A stretch of DNA of 64,000 bases from Blastobasis lacticolella. Lineage: Eukaryota > Arthropoda > Insecta > Lepidoptera > Blastobasidae. Positions 47,315-58,755 of the stretch are shown one piece after another; positions within the stretch are counted from its first letter, which is position 1; the number at the start of each line of letters is the position of its first letter. The position numbers were made by a program, and so were the translations under genes. The notes under the pieces are model-generated. The model saw only the letters and a list, made by a program, of their open reading frames with translations. It made no database searches and was not told the DNA's origin. The DNA is taken from NCBI GenBank assembly GCA_905147135.1, contig LR990056.1, positions 14,084,001 to 14,148,000 on the forward strand, given 5' to 3'.

Positions 47315-48011
47315 TTATTTATTTGCAGCTCTGCGCCTTGTTTGTACTGGCTGGGCTGGCTTCGACACCTGTTGTTGTTGAGATGGTGGTGCAGACAATT
47401 TCGCTGGAGGCGGTGGAATATTCTTCTTCAACGCTTGGAGTTCCGCCATTGTAGTAATTTGGCAGCGCTTATCATCTTTATCCAGTGCAAATATTGCGCC
47501 CTCACGGGTCCAGCATCTGTTCACGCCCAAGTACTGACGAGCCTCCATGAAAAGATGATGTCTCCTAGGCGTCAAGAACTCAGATATGGTTATACCTGAA
47601 CCTTTAAGAGCTTTTTTTGCGAACCACGCCTCATCGCGCTTCTCCACTGCTTTAAACTTTGCGAGGATGGGTCTAGGTTTACTGTCCCTTTGAGGAGCTT
47701 TACCTAGCCGATGACATTTGCTGAAATTAGTCCTTGTTACCTCTAGTTTGAGTTGGGAACAGCCTACTCCGTGTCTCCATCCGGTCCATCTTGTCAAATG
47801 CAAATTCAACCTGCGTTTGAAGAGTTTTCAGTGCTACTACTACAAATTGTTTAAAAAACTGAAGTTCGTTAACCTTTGAAGTGACTGTGTTTTCTGGCTC
47901 TGGAGTGGTGGAAGTATCCACGGTAGTGATTTTGAAGTCTTGTTCAAATTTAGCCATTCGTGTGTTAAATAAATCTGTCAATTCTTCAACTGTTTTCTTA
48001 ATGTCTTCCAT
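47315..48011 (-). pseudogene. LINE 4 ORF1, frameshifted with internal deletion
   Basis: The N-terminal half (48011 to about 47760) reads MEDIKKTVEELTDLFNTRMA and QVEFAFDKMDRMETRSR. The C-terminal half (about 47760 to 47315, different frame) reads LKLEVTRTNFSKCHRLGKAP, KPRPILAKFKAVEKRDEAWF, FLTPRRHHLFMEARQYLGVN and ends QTRRRAANK. Against LINE 2 ORF1, about 25 codons after METRSR are missing at the frame break. Confidence 0.8.
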
Positions 48012-48050
48012 GACTGCACACTGTTTGTAAAATCACTTATAATTTTGCCA

Positions 48051-48758
48051 ATGGAAAAAGGAGAGAAGAGTAAACACTTGGCGTTAATAGACACTATTAA
48101 ATACACATATTATATAAACTGTAAGTATCAAATACCAATATTTACTATTTAATTCAAATATAAATATAGAGAGAGAGAGTTGTTTACTGTATCACAGTCC
48201 TACCCTCAGTAATGACATTTCAGCAACAAACTGATTAAATAAAACAAAAAAAGGAGTTTTGTAGATTGAATGTATTCACAAAAATAAAACTAGAATTTTT
48301 AAAATTTTTGTCTGTCTGTTTGTACACACTAATATTTGGAAGTACTGTACGGATTTGAATGACACTTATTTTTGTGTAGCTATTAAGCCTGATAAAAATA
48401 TCATCATCATCATTTTGGCGTTATGTCCCGGTTGCGCCCCCGCGGTACGTTAGGGCCTGGGTGCGATTAAATATAAAAGGATAAACTACCCCAAAACTGA
48501 TTTCCACGCGGATGAAATCGTGGGCAATAGCTAGTTCGAAATAAAAATAAATTATAAATGCGAAAGTGAACATCTACTCATTGAAGATATCGATATTAAT
48601 GTTTATTCTGTTACTTGTTATGACAATCATGACTTTAATTTCGTGTAGCATCATCACCATCATCAATTTATCACAATCCACTGTTGAACGTAGGATATCT
48701 ATTATTAATTAACTGACCTTTAACCGATGTCCGCAATGGAAAACTATTGTTGTCAACT
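48051..48758. other. Intergenic with repeat scraps, left end of copy B
   Basis: Contains a SINE or RTE tail-like scrap at 48405-48475 (CATCATCATCATTTTGGCGT) and another at 48645-48690. From 48731 the sequence matches base 1 onward (CCGCAATGGA...ACTATTGTTGT), so this is the visible left end of duplicate copy B. Confidence 0.55.
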
Positions 48759-49624
48759 TGTCACGGGTCAAATTGTTTTAGTTTGAAGTTTCATATCTGC
48801 GAATAATTAAATATGAAACACACGTACTTTCGCACTTTTTAGCACAATTTAGTCCTCCAATTCCCAACTAGATGGTGTTACTAGTCACGATTCATTTCTC
48901 TCGCATATTTTGTTTGTTTACCTACGTAATAAATCCGTTGCGAGGGTATTGTAGGTACTTGAGAAAAAAAAGGGACGTTGGCATGGGCGGTGCGCATCAG
49001 ACACTGGTGCAGGAATTACATTGAATTGTGTTAATATAACTCTATTACTGTTTCGCAACCAGAAGGACTTACGTTTGAAATATTAATTAATTACCTATAT
49101 GTGAGTGTGTTGAAGTGAAAGGCTACGGGGTAAGTGTTAATGCTCAATTTCGCGTATGTATTAGAATTGTAGTTAGAAAATGTATCGCGATGTACAGTAG
49201 TATACTTTGTTACAGCTTTAGGTCACGCCCTTGTAGACGTAGTCTAGCCTTTTAGCAGAGTCGTATGAGAATTTGGAAGCGGGCTTTATGCGTTTGCCAC
49301 CAGTAACAATTCATGTTAGTACGAAGATCTATTAAGCGCAAGTAACTGGATGGCAATACGACTGAACTATTGAACACGGAGGTCGCAGTTCGAATCTGGT
49401 CATCGACATCACTTTTTGTTTATTTTTGTCCTATTTTATTTTCCGCCATAATGTTAGATTTAAGGTTTTTGCATGATAGAATGTAGTGGCTTTTGTAATG
49501 TACGTTGCAGATCAGTAGATTGCAAGTAGAAATAAATCAGTCTTCTTTTCTTTCTTTCTTCAAGATCTTTAATTTCCACTTACACGGCCTCATAAAAGTA
49601 CCCATCCACTTAAGGGTCATCACA
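48759..49624 (+). repeat. 5' LTR of the gypsy element
   Basis: 866 bp, beginning TGTCACGGGTCAAATTG and ending AAGGGTCATCACA. It should contain the element's promoter. It differs from the 3' LTR at 49146, 49362, 49392 and 49482. Confidence 0.93.
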
Positions 49625-49625
49625 T

Positions 49626-49640
49626 TGGCGCTCAACGGGG
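49626..49640 (+). promoter_or_regulatory. Primer-binding site, tRNA-Lys type
   Basis: TGGCGCTCAACGGGG starts one base after the 5' LTR. It closely resembles the classic tRNA-Lys primer-binding site, which begins TGGCGCCCAACGTGGGG. Confidence 0.7.
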
Positions 49641-49903
49641 AAAGGCGGAAATTGAAGGTCTCGTCGAATTTTGGTATATTTTTTTGTTAAAGTAGGGTCA
49701 CCATACGATTGTAAATTTTTGGCCCGGTTAATACTTTATGTGTAATTGTTACTTTTGTTTACTATTAGTTATAAATAAACATTAGTTATAGTATATTTAA
49801 AAGGTAAGTTTAGTCATAGTATATTTGTAGTAAGTATAGTATAGTGTAGGTTAGCAGTAGAAACTATCTTGGTATTTTGTAATCACTGTGAAATTTTGTA
49901 AAG

Positions 49904-51436
49904 ATGGCATTATCACGCAAAATGGATGTTAATGACTTGTTAAAAGATGAACTAGAGTTTGAGCTGGCTTGCCGTGGGGTCCACAAAATTTTAACGGTAG
50001 TTCCGATGAGAAAAATTCTAAGAGAAATTATTAATAGAGAATACTTAGGGGAGTCTTCAATTAAACTTACAGTACCCAGGCCATGCATAGAAGATCCCTT
50101 GTCGCAAATTATACTATGCGAGACGAAATTGAATACGTTAACGGGGTTGTTGAGTGATCTGTCCTTGAGACCAGACCGTTTAGCCATCAAGCGTATTATT
50201 TCTCGGTCGTTGCATTTACAATATCGTGTATCACTTATAATACCAGCGAACGAAGATATCGACCGTCATGCTAAACTGCACGTTGACGTCAAAGGCTGCG
50301 TTGAATCAGCATCGTCTTTAGAGGCAAAAGGGGATGAAGTTGAAAGTCAGGAGAACCTTTCCGAAAAAGATAAAGAAGTTCTACATCAGTCCTTGGGTCC
50401 GGAAGCAATTAAAATCTTAGAAGGCATAGCGTTGGAGGAACAAGCAGGAACCATACAAATGAATTCGAAAGTTAACGAGGAATTATTATCGTTTGGAGTA
50501 GGCGAAAAGCGTAACCCGTTATCAAGGTCATCAACTATTGATAAAGAATTTTCCCATCGCAAGCTTATTCCTCTCAAAGATTGGGGAGTTAAATTTTCTG
50601 GTAAAGGAGGTATGAGCGTAAATGCTTTTTTGGAACGTATTGAAGAGTTAAAGGATGCGAGAAACGCTGATGATCATGACTTATGGAGATATTCGATAGA
50701 TCTATTCGAAGGTGATGCCCTGATTTGGTATAGAGCAAATAAAGAGTGTGCCAAGGATTGGAAAGATTTAGTCCAAATATTGACCATAACCTTTCAACGA
50801 CCTTATTATCAAGATGAGCTTTTGGATGAAATTAAGAAGAGAACTCAAGCTAAGGAGGAGAACGTGTGCATTTATCTCTCTGTGATGCAAAACATGTTTA
50901 ACCGTTTACCTGAGAAGTTATCTGAATCTCAAAAACTAGCTATTTTACTAAGAAATATTCAGCCGTACTTTCAGCAAGCGGTTTGTCGAGATAACTTTGG
51001 TTCAGTTTCAGAGCTGACAAAGGTTTTAAGAATTCTCGATAGAACTAGATCGAACTGTGATAGATTTCAGGAACCACTCAATTCTTTGAATGTTTTGGAG
51101 CCAGATCTAGCTTATCAGGGTAGCACTCACATTGAGATCAATGCAATGTATAATAATGCATCAACAGCTAAAGGAATGTATAATTCGCAAAGGAACATTA
51201 CAGACATGAAATGCTGGAACTGTAGAGCGTCCGGTCATACATTCAGAAATTGTTCTATACCTCGTCAAAGAATGTTCTGTTATAAGTGCGGTAAATTTGG
51301 TATAACAACCAAAAATTGTCCTTGCAAAAGGGGAAGGTTAGTCTCGGATGCACCTAACCAACCGTCGAGGAGCCAAAACACAAACCCGGGAAACGATCAA
51401 GAGGGAGGCATCAACTCTGCCGAATGCCTTCCGTAA
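49904..51436 (+). CDS. Gypsy Gag polyprotein
   Basis: 510 residues, intact. The N-terminal third is unrecognised. The capsid-like region (about residues 220-395) has WGVKFSGKGGMSVNAFLERI, DALIWYRANKECAKDWKDLV and LLDEIKKRTQAKEE, typical of gypsy retrotransposon Gag. Two nucleocapsid knuckles follow: CWNCRASGHTFRNC is a proper CCHC, but in CYKCGKFGITTKNC the histidine position is isoleucine. It ends overlapping the protease frame (offset -1), the usual place for ribosomal frameshifting. Confidence 0.88.
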   Translation: MALSRKMDVNDLLKDELEFELACRGVHKILTVVPMRKILREIINREYLGESSIKLTVPRPCIEDPLSQIILCETKLNTLTGLLSDLSLRPDRLAIKRIISRSLHLQYRVSLIIPANEDIDRHAKLHVDVKGCVESASSLEAKGDEVESQENLSEKDKEVLHQSLGPEAIKILEGIALEEQAGTIQMNSKVNEELLSFGVGEKRNPLSRSSTIDKEFSHRKLIPLKDWGVKFSGKGGMSVNAFLERIEELKDARNADDHDLWRYSIDLFEGDALIWYRANKECAKDWKDLVQILTITFQRPYYQDELLDEIKKRTQAKEENVCIYLSVMQNMFNRLPEKLSESQKLAILLRNIQPYFQQAVCRDNFGSVSELTKVLRILDRTRSNCDRFQEPLNSLNVLEPDLAYQGSTHIEINAMYNNASTAKGMYNSQRNITDMKCWNCRASGHTFRNCSIPRQRMFCYKCGKFGITTKNCPCKRGRLVSDAPNQPSRSQNTNPGNDQEGGINSAECLP

Positions 51437-51744
51437 ATCTCAATAGAGAGGAATGGCAGACATGGTTGCAGACCATTTCCAATTTTTTTGCTACTGGGGA
51501 AATTTGTAATTTAGTAAAATCACATTCAGAGAATAGATATTTTGCCAAAATAAAAATCATGGACAACACTTTTTTTGGTCTTCTGGATACGGGTGCCACC
51601 GCCTCGGTCATATCTAGTGATTTCTGTGCTAAACTTACTGCAATGGGATTCTCAACGCAAGGAACGGCACAGACGAAACTGTCTACAGCGGATGGCACAC
51701 CCCACTGTCATGTGGCTGCCAATACAATTTTTAAAATCATATAA
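51424..51744 (+). CDS. Gypsy protease segment of Pol
   Basis: An aspartic protease with catalytic LLDTGATASVIS (Asp-Thr-Gly) at about residue 55. It overlaps the end of gag in the -1 frame. It ends in a stop at 51742-51744, while the homologous sequence continues in the next frame as YKVIEFYVM and HDILLGMNFFDDF, the rest of the protease. So a one-base change near 51722-51740 separates it from the RT. Confidence 0.8.
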   Translation: MPSVNLNREEWQTWLQTISNFFATGEICNLVKSHSENRYFAKIKIMDNTFFGLLDTGATASVISSDFCAKLTAMGFSTQGTAQTKLSTADGTPHCHVAANTIFKII

Positions 51745-54574
51745 GGTGATTGAATTTTATGTTATGAATCATTTGAAACATGACATATTATTAGGAATGA
51801 ATTTTTTTGATGATTTTAATTTGTCCATTGCCGAGGCCAAAAGTAAAATTGGTGACATACACGTTGGAGTACCATCAAATATGGAGCTTTCGGAGTTAGA
51901 CATAAAAAAAGGAGCAGTAATATCGCGTATGGAATTATTACCTTGTCAAACTAAAGCACTTGAGGAAGTTATTGCCTCTATGGAAAATACCATTGGATCG
52001 GGTTTGGGTCGAACAAATTTAATAAGTCATCGAATTGACTCAGAAGATCACGAACCAGTTAATCAAAGGCAATATCCATTTTCGCCACATATAATGAAAG
52101 AATTGGAAACGGAAATTAACGATATGTTAAAGAACGATGTCATAGAACCCTCATATAGTTCTTGGCGCTCTCCGGTACTTTTAGTAAAAAAAGCTTCTGG
52201 CAAAAACCGATTATGTTTAGACAGCCGTCAGCTTAATAGGTTAACAAAGAAAGACTCATATCCACTTCCTCGAGTTACTGCCATTCTGGATAATTTAAAG
52301 AATGCACACTACCTGTCCACTCTTGATTTAAACTCGGCCTTTTGGCAGATTCCACTTGAAGAGGAAAGTAAGGAGAAAACAGCATTCGGTTTGCCAGGAA
52401 AGGGTTTATTTCAGTTTAAGGTTATGCCCTTTGGCTTAGTGAACGCTAGTCAGACGCAGCAGCGATTAATGGATAGGCTATTTCCGCCAGAATATGAAGG
52501 GAAAGTATTTACATATCTTGATGATATTGTAATTTGTACTAAAACTTTCGACGACCACATAAATACATTGATTTGGGTAAGAGACCAACTCTTAAAGGCA
52601 GGTCTCACCATTAACATGGGGAAATGTAATTTTGCGAGGGGTTCCCTGAAATATCTGGGCTATATTGTGGACAGAGACGGTTTGAGGACCGATCCGGAAA
52701 AAGTTAGTGCCATTTTAAACTACCCAAAACCTCGTACATATACTGAACTTAAACGGTTTTTAGGTTTAGCTAGTTGGTACAGGCGCTTTGTGGAGAAATT
52801 TGCTATGATAGCTGCGCCGTTACATGACTTGACAAAAGGAGGTAAGAAAGGTCGTGAGGTCAACTGGAACAAAGAAGCAGATACTGCCTTTCAAGCACTT
52901 AAAACGGCTTTAACAACAACCCCAGTTTTAAGTTGCCCTGATTTCTCGGCAAGTTTTACCATACAGTGCGATGCTTCAAACAAAGGTACAGGAGCAGTGC
53001 TCACTCAATTTATTGGAGGCACGGAAAAACCAGTTGCCTTCACGAGTCGAAAACTTACGGATAGAGAGACTAAATATTCGACCTCTGAGAGGGAACTTCT
53101 TAGCGTCATTCATGCGATTGATCAATTCAGACCGTATATCGAAGGTACTCATTTCAAAGTCATTACTGACCATAGCGCTTTACAGTGGCTTTATAAAACG
53201 AAAGATCCGCACGGTAGACTAGCGCGATGGGCTATGAGATTGCAACAATTCGATTATGAAGTCATATATCGAAGGGGCAAAGATAATGTGGTACCTGACG
53301 CCTTATCCAGAGCGGTGGAAGAGCATGAAATAAATGTCATTGAAATAAAAAATGAAGATAAGGATGAATGGTACAGAGCGCAAGAAGAAATGGTCATAAG
53401 TGGTAAATGTGGTGCAGATTTAGTTATTGATCATGGCATATTATGGAAATATTTAAAATTAAAACAATTCCCTGATGAAAATGATTCGTGGAAATTGGCA
53501 GTACCCGAAAAATTAAGGACAATAGTTTTACGGGAATGTCACGATATTCCAACATCAAGTCATTTTGGAGTAAAAAAAACAATCAATCGGGTGCGCCAGA
53601 AATACTACTGGCCGAATTTAATAAAGGACGCAAAAGAATACGTTAGACAATGTGAAACTTGCGCGAAACATAAAATGTCACAATTGCCTCCGCAGGGACT
53701 AATGGGCAAGTACAGAGAAGTTGAAGAGCCCTTTCAAGTTGTATCAATGGACTTAATGGGACCTTTTCCTCGTTCTAAGTTAGGTAATACAATGCTTCTA
53801 GTTATTGCTTGTTGGTTTAGCAAGTTTGTATTACTCTTTCCGTTAAAAAATGGCAAGGCATCTAATATAACAAAAATTGTAGAGGAACAGCTCTTTTTGA
53901 TGTTTGGAACTCCAAAGATAATTATCTGCGATAATGGGAAACAATTTGTGGCCTCTCAATTCAAAGAGCTCGTTAATTCATATAACTCTGAAATTTGGTA
54001 CACTCCCTATTATCATCCGCAGTCCAATCCCACTGAAAGGGTTAATCGTGTGATAGGAACAGCGATAGCATCGTATGTAGAGGATAACCACAAAGAATGG
54101 GACAGGTACTTGCCTCATGTAGGCCACGCCATCAGAACTGCTGTCCACGAAGTGACTGGAAAAACTCCGTCATATCTAGTCTTTGGTAAAGAGACGTGTT
54201 GTAAAAACAAGCCGGGACCTAGGTTTGAAGAAAAAGAGCCGCTTAATGTTAATAGAAACAATTTTGAAGATCAGATCCAAGAAAGATTACACGTATATGA
54301 AGATGTTAGGGCTAGACTAAAAAAGGCTCATGAAGTTAACAGCAGGAATTATAATAAACGGAGACGTACCTGCACATACGAAACTGGAAATTTAGTTTGG
54401 AAAAGAACCAAACCACTTTCAAATGCAAACAAGCAATTTATGGCAAAGTTATCACCGAAATATGAAAAGGCCGTTATAACTGAAAAGTTATCCACGGATG
54501 TTTATAAATTGAAGAGTTTGAGAGGTAAAGATCTCGGTAAATGGCATGCAGTTGATCTAAAAAGGATTGCATGA
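51735..54574 (+). CDS. Gypsy Pol: RT, RNase H, integrase
   Basis: The frame is open from 51575 but is meaningful from about 51735. RT: SPVLLVKKASGKNRLCLDSR, LDLNSAFWQIPL (motif A), FGLVNASQTQQRLMD and TYLDDIVICT (YLDD, about 52510). RNase H: TIQCDASNKGTGAVL, STSERELLSVIHAI and ITDHSALQWLY. Integrase: an HHCC finger (HDIPTSSHFG...CETCAKH), then the DDE residues in VSMDLMGPFP, IICDNGKQFV and QSNPTERVNRVI. A chromodomain is not obvious. It stops 54 bp before the 3' LTR, leaving no room for env. Confidence 0.9.
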
Positions 54575-54613
54575 AATTAAAAAAAGAATCAGGCTGGGAT
54601 TCTTTTTTTTTTC

Positions 54614-54625
54614 GAGGAGAGGGGA
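54614..54625 (+). promoter_or_regulatory. Polypurine tract
   Basis: GAGGAGAGGGGA, three bases before the 3' LTR. It is the expected plus-strand primer site of a gypsy element. Confidence 0.7.
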
Positions 54626-54628
54626 TAT

Positions 54629-55494
54629 TGTCACGGGTCAAATTGTTTTAGTTTGAAGTTTCATATCTGCGAATAATTAAATATGAAACACACGTACTTT
54701 CGCACTTTTTAGCACAATTTAGTCCTCCAATTCCCAACTAGATGGTGTTACTAGTCACGATTCATTTCTCTCGCATATTTTGTTTGTTTACCTACGTAAT
54801 AAATCCGTTGCGAGGGTATTGTAGGTACTTGAGAAAAAAAAGGGACGTTGGCATGGGCGGTGCGCATCAGACACTGGTGCAGGAATTACATTGAATTGTG
54901 TTAATATAACTCTATTACTGTTTCGCAACCAGAAGGACTTACGTTTGAAATATTAATTAATTACCTATATGTGAGTGTGTTGAAGTGAAAGGCTACGGGG
55001 TAAGTGTTAATGCTCGATTTCGCGTATGTATTAGAATTGTAGTTAGAAAATGTATCGCGATGTACAGTAGTATACTTTGTTACAGCTTTAGGTCACGCCC
55101 TTGTAGACGTAGTCTAGCCTTTTAGCAGAGTCGTATGAGAATTTGGAAGCGGGCTTTATGCGTTTGCCACCAGTAACAATTCATGTTAGTACGAAGATCT
55201 ATTAAGCGCAAGTAACTGGATGGCAATACGAGTGAACTATTGAACACGGAGGTCGCAGTTCAAATCTGGTCATCGACATCACTTTTTGTTTATTTTTGTC
55301 CTATTTTATTTTCCGCCATAATGTTAGATTTAAGGTTTTTGCATGATAGAACGTAGTGGCTTTTGTAATGTACGTTGCAGATCAGTAGATTGCAAGTAGA
55401 AATAAATCAGTCTTCTTTTCTTTCTTTCTTCAAGATCTTTAATTTCCACTTACACGGCCTCATAAAAGTACCCATCCACTTAAGGGTCATCACA
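54629..55494 (+). repeat. 3' LTR of the gypsy element
   Basis: 866 bp, same length as the 5' LTR, with four substitutions (55016, 55232, 55262, 55352). Confidence 0.93.
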
Positions 55495-55814
55495 AACTGT
55501 TGGGAGGTATCACCACATACTTGGTGATCATCGTGCAGTATCAATCGACAAACAACTGGTGAAAACTACGTTATTGTTATTTCATCGAACTCAGAAAGAA
55601 ATTAGATAAGAAGAATACTCTGTAAATGAAATAAAGCACAAAAAAATTTGAAAGCTGTGTTTTATTATTAGTTAAAAAGTGAAATTATGTCATATCTTAC
55701 TGAGTAGCTATGCCTAGCTAATGTGGAGAAGGTTGAAGTATAGAAGAGATTTTAAGAAGAGGTAATAATCCGTTCCAATAACGTACTGCCATTTTGTTCT
55801 TCAACGTAAAACTT

Positions 55815-56925
55815 TTTATATCGGCCCTAAGTTGGGCGCAGATGTGGACCCCTTGTTAAGTGTCAGACATTAGTACAACTATTGGAGCCAGATATGGTAC
55901 CCACATTGGACACAGATATATATGAGGCCCAGGTCGGGCGCCAGATATGGACCCCATGTTAGATGTCAGACATTGGTCTCACTGTAGATATGAAATGTAG
56001 ACTCACATTGAGCCCAATATATCACCCCACGTTTAGCGACAAATATACGAGTAAAAAGCCCCAAGCTGGGCGCCGAATATGGACATCAAATTAAGTGTCA
56101 AATAATATGAGTCTTATTTAAAAGCACTATATGAGAGAACCCACATTGAAAATTAAAATAAAAATGAAAAAAAAAGTATTAATTGAATTAGGATTACGTT
56201 AATTAATCTCTTTTTAAAAGTAAAAAATCTAACGGAAACCAAAGGGAAAGTTAGCGAGCTCATCCAGGTAGGGGGCGACGCATGCAGACTGATCAGCGCG
56301 TACAAGGGCTCACTCCGGCGAGACACCGGGCACCTATACACGCCACGCACATAACCGCCTTGGGCGCCAGATATCGTTTTCACGTTGAGGGACAGAAAAC
56401 GTCCCCATCTTAGGTGCCAGAGATGAGTTCCATTGAGGACGTAAGATTTCAGACACCTTTGGCTCAGACATGTCGCCCCACGTTTAACGCCAAACATACG
56501 AGTAATAAAGATTTTCTTTACTTTTTAAACTTTTGTGTTTTTTAGTGTCTGCGTTTATATTGTGATGTAGTATCCTGAGAATAATAAAGCATTTATTGGG
56601 CACCATCTGTGAGCCCTACCTTTGGCGCCAGATATTATTCTTACGTTAGGCGCCAGGTAGGAGTCCCATATTGGGCGTCAAGTATGAGTCCCATATTGGG
56701 CGCCAGATTTGACTGGGCGAAGTGGAGTAGATTGAGTAGGAAAGCGGACCCTGGCAGAGGCCGGGATAAGCGCTAGGACGATGATGATTGGGCGCCAGAT
56801 ATAAGTCCTACGTTGGGCGCCAGGTATGAGTCCTATGTTGGGCCCCGGAAATAAGTCCTACGGTGGGCGCCAGATATGAGTCTGATATCAGTCAAACGTT
56901 GAGCGCCCGATAGAAGTCGTTTATA
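55815..56925. repeat. 25-bp tRNA-Lys-like minisatellite, copy B
   Basis: Counterpart of 360-1455 with the same unit (for example TTGGGCGCCAGATATAAGTC) and the same interruptions, including the RTE-tail fragment near 56712-56788. Units have diverged slightly, but the array length is similar. Confidence 0.75.
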
Positions 56926-57820
56926 AAAGTATCAAAGTGAGATATAAGGTATTCCCAAGCGGTTCCTGCGTTTTCGTTGTACCTCTATCTGTTTTTGTAG
57001 TGAAACTTGTTTATTCTTCAATCAAAACACGTTTAGGTGTAAGCAAACCAAGTACTTAGAGTTTTAACATTAACATGTTTATTTAATGAAAATGAGTGTT
57101 GACGTTGATTTTTATTGACGCATTTACCTAATGTCTGTTTATCTATGAAATAAATTATGAACCTACTATTTTTGAAGAATGTCCTGAGAAAGAGTTACTT
57201 ACCTTGTAATTCTTCAATAAGTAATTCCACTTTCTTTTTAAATTACGTGTATGATAAGGGCGGACTAAGTTCGTCAGAGACCCGGGGCGAAAAAACCAGA
57301 GGTAGCCCGATTTGCTCACTCCGTGGTAAATGAGCAGCTAGAGTGGTAGTAAGCGGTAACTGTTTTAAAATTATATTAATATTTTAATAATTAATACACA
57401 CAAATACACATAACCAATTCGTGCGACCATTGCCAATTAGGATAGCGCCTAAAGCTTTTGTTACGGTTAAGAATAATAGTTGTTCTCATATAATAGTTAA
57501 AAACCATATTTTGATTTTACTATTTAAAAACAAGCGTCAGTTTGTTAAATAAAATACACGATTGTGATGCTTGTGAAACATTTCGTTATTATAACAAAAT
57601 ATGTTTTGCTGTATTCAATGTTGTATTGAGTGGTGGACTTAGATCAATTATACTTGAACTAACACAAAAGAAATTGTGGCACTACCTGCAAAGATATGTA
57701 TGTAGGTACAACTCTTTGCATCGTCTGTCTTGTCTGTCTTATTCTTAAAAATATCGATATTTCTCAAAACACATTTCGTTATGAAACACAACCCCTTATC
57801 TTCATCAAAACAATATTTAT
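56926..57820. other. Duplicated intergenic DNA, copy B
   Basis: AT-rich. It lacks the 834-bp block of copy A (junction at 56970). No gene was recognised. Confidence 0.6.
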
Positions 57821-58299
57821 ACCTATACTAGGGTTTTCTACCCGTGTACCCGGGGTCGGGTATGCCCGGGTATTTAAGGGATTCAGTACCCGGTTACAAT
57901 CTGACTGCCATAATGAGTCTGAGTCTGACTGATATAATAAGTCAGGATAAGTTAACGTGTAATTTATTTTTTGATAATTGTTTTCTTTTTTAATAAACCT
58001 TTAAATTGAAATTAAACAAAGAAGAATAGTCCAAAGGCGGCGGTGACCACTTTCCATCAGGTGGCCCGCTTACCCGTTTGTTTGCCTTGTAACATAAAAA
58101 ATAAAAATAATGTTTAATGTCGATGATACTTTATTGGAAAGATAATGAAATTCCATTTATGTTTAAATATTATTTCGGCCATGTCGCCGACGCGACTGGT
58201 GCGCAAATGATCCAATGTGAACGTCCAATTGTCACACATTTCGCAGCAAACGGTATTTCACTAATAACTCATCGAAAGTAATTTTTTTATAGAAAATAG

Positions 58300-58755
58300 T
58301 CAGATATTTGACTGCCATCTCACCTGATGTTAAGTGCAGATGCAGTCTACGATGGCACATACGTCTATTACATACCTATTCACACTTGTCTTAAAGAAAC
58401 CCAAGTTGTACCGCTTAGGGAAAACATGTGCAGGCAGCGAGTTCCAAACCCTTGCCGTTCGCAACAGAAAGTTAGTGCGTATTTGTGGAATGTCGACAAT
58501 ATAGGGATGGTACGCTGACCTACACCTGAAGCCCCAAAGATGAAATGGGGTTGGTGGAACTAACTCGTGTAATTCCGGCGCACATTCCCGAAATTTCCCC
58601 GCGCCAAGAAGATGACTGTCAATTTCTTGGCACGTCTCTCAACCAAGTCCAAAGCAGCCAGATAGACCTTGACAGACCCGTCCCATAGCTGACAACAGTA
58701 TTCCATGCAAGGTCCAATTTGGGCTTTATTTGAGTCAATTTTAGCCAATCCTCGT
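58300..58755 (-). pseudogene. Inverted Jockey-like RT C-terminal fragment
   Basis: The minus strand reads KAQIGPCMEYCCQLWDGSVK and LAALDLVERRAKKLTV. These correspond to the KAQVRPHMEYGSHLW and LDSVQRRAVRIV segment of the LINE at 34.5 kb. It lies head-to-head with the forward RT fragment that follows. Confidence 0.65.

Larger units (their letters stand above)
43946..48050 (-). mobile_element. Jockey-superfamily LINE 4, minus strand, nearly full length
   Basis: The 3' end is on the left: a (TGAA)n tail, then GGCGGCCTTATCGCTTAAAG and CGATTTCTTCCAGGCAACCT, the same style of 3' UTR as LINE 2. ORF2 runs leftward from about 46880 to 44320, and ORF1 sits at 48011-47315 in two frames. Between them (46890-47300) the first part of the endonuclease is lost and replaced by unrelated AT-rich sequence. 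The right boundary is approximate; no target duplication was found. Confidence 0.75.
48759..55494 (+). mobile_element. Ty3/gypsy LTR retrotransposon, young, near-intact
   Basis: Two 866-bp LTRs (48759-49624 and 54629-55494) both begin TGT and end ACA. They are flanked by the 4-bp repeat AACT (48755-48758 and 55495-55498). I count four mismatches between the LTRs (offsets 387, 603, 633, 723), about 0.5%. The internal region has a PBS, gag, protease, RT, RNase H and integrase in the gypsy order (integrase last) and a polypurine tract, with no envelope frame. One frameshift between protease and RT is visible. Confidence 0.93.

Noticed and set aside
47309..47599. 96-codon + strand frame
   Set aside because: Antisense of LINE 4 ORF1.
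49904..54574. Envelope-bearing errantivirus
   Set aside because: Pol ends 54 bp before the 3' LTR and no env frame exists. It is an ordinary gypsy retrotransposon.
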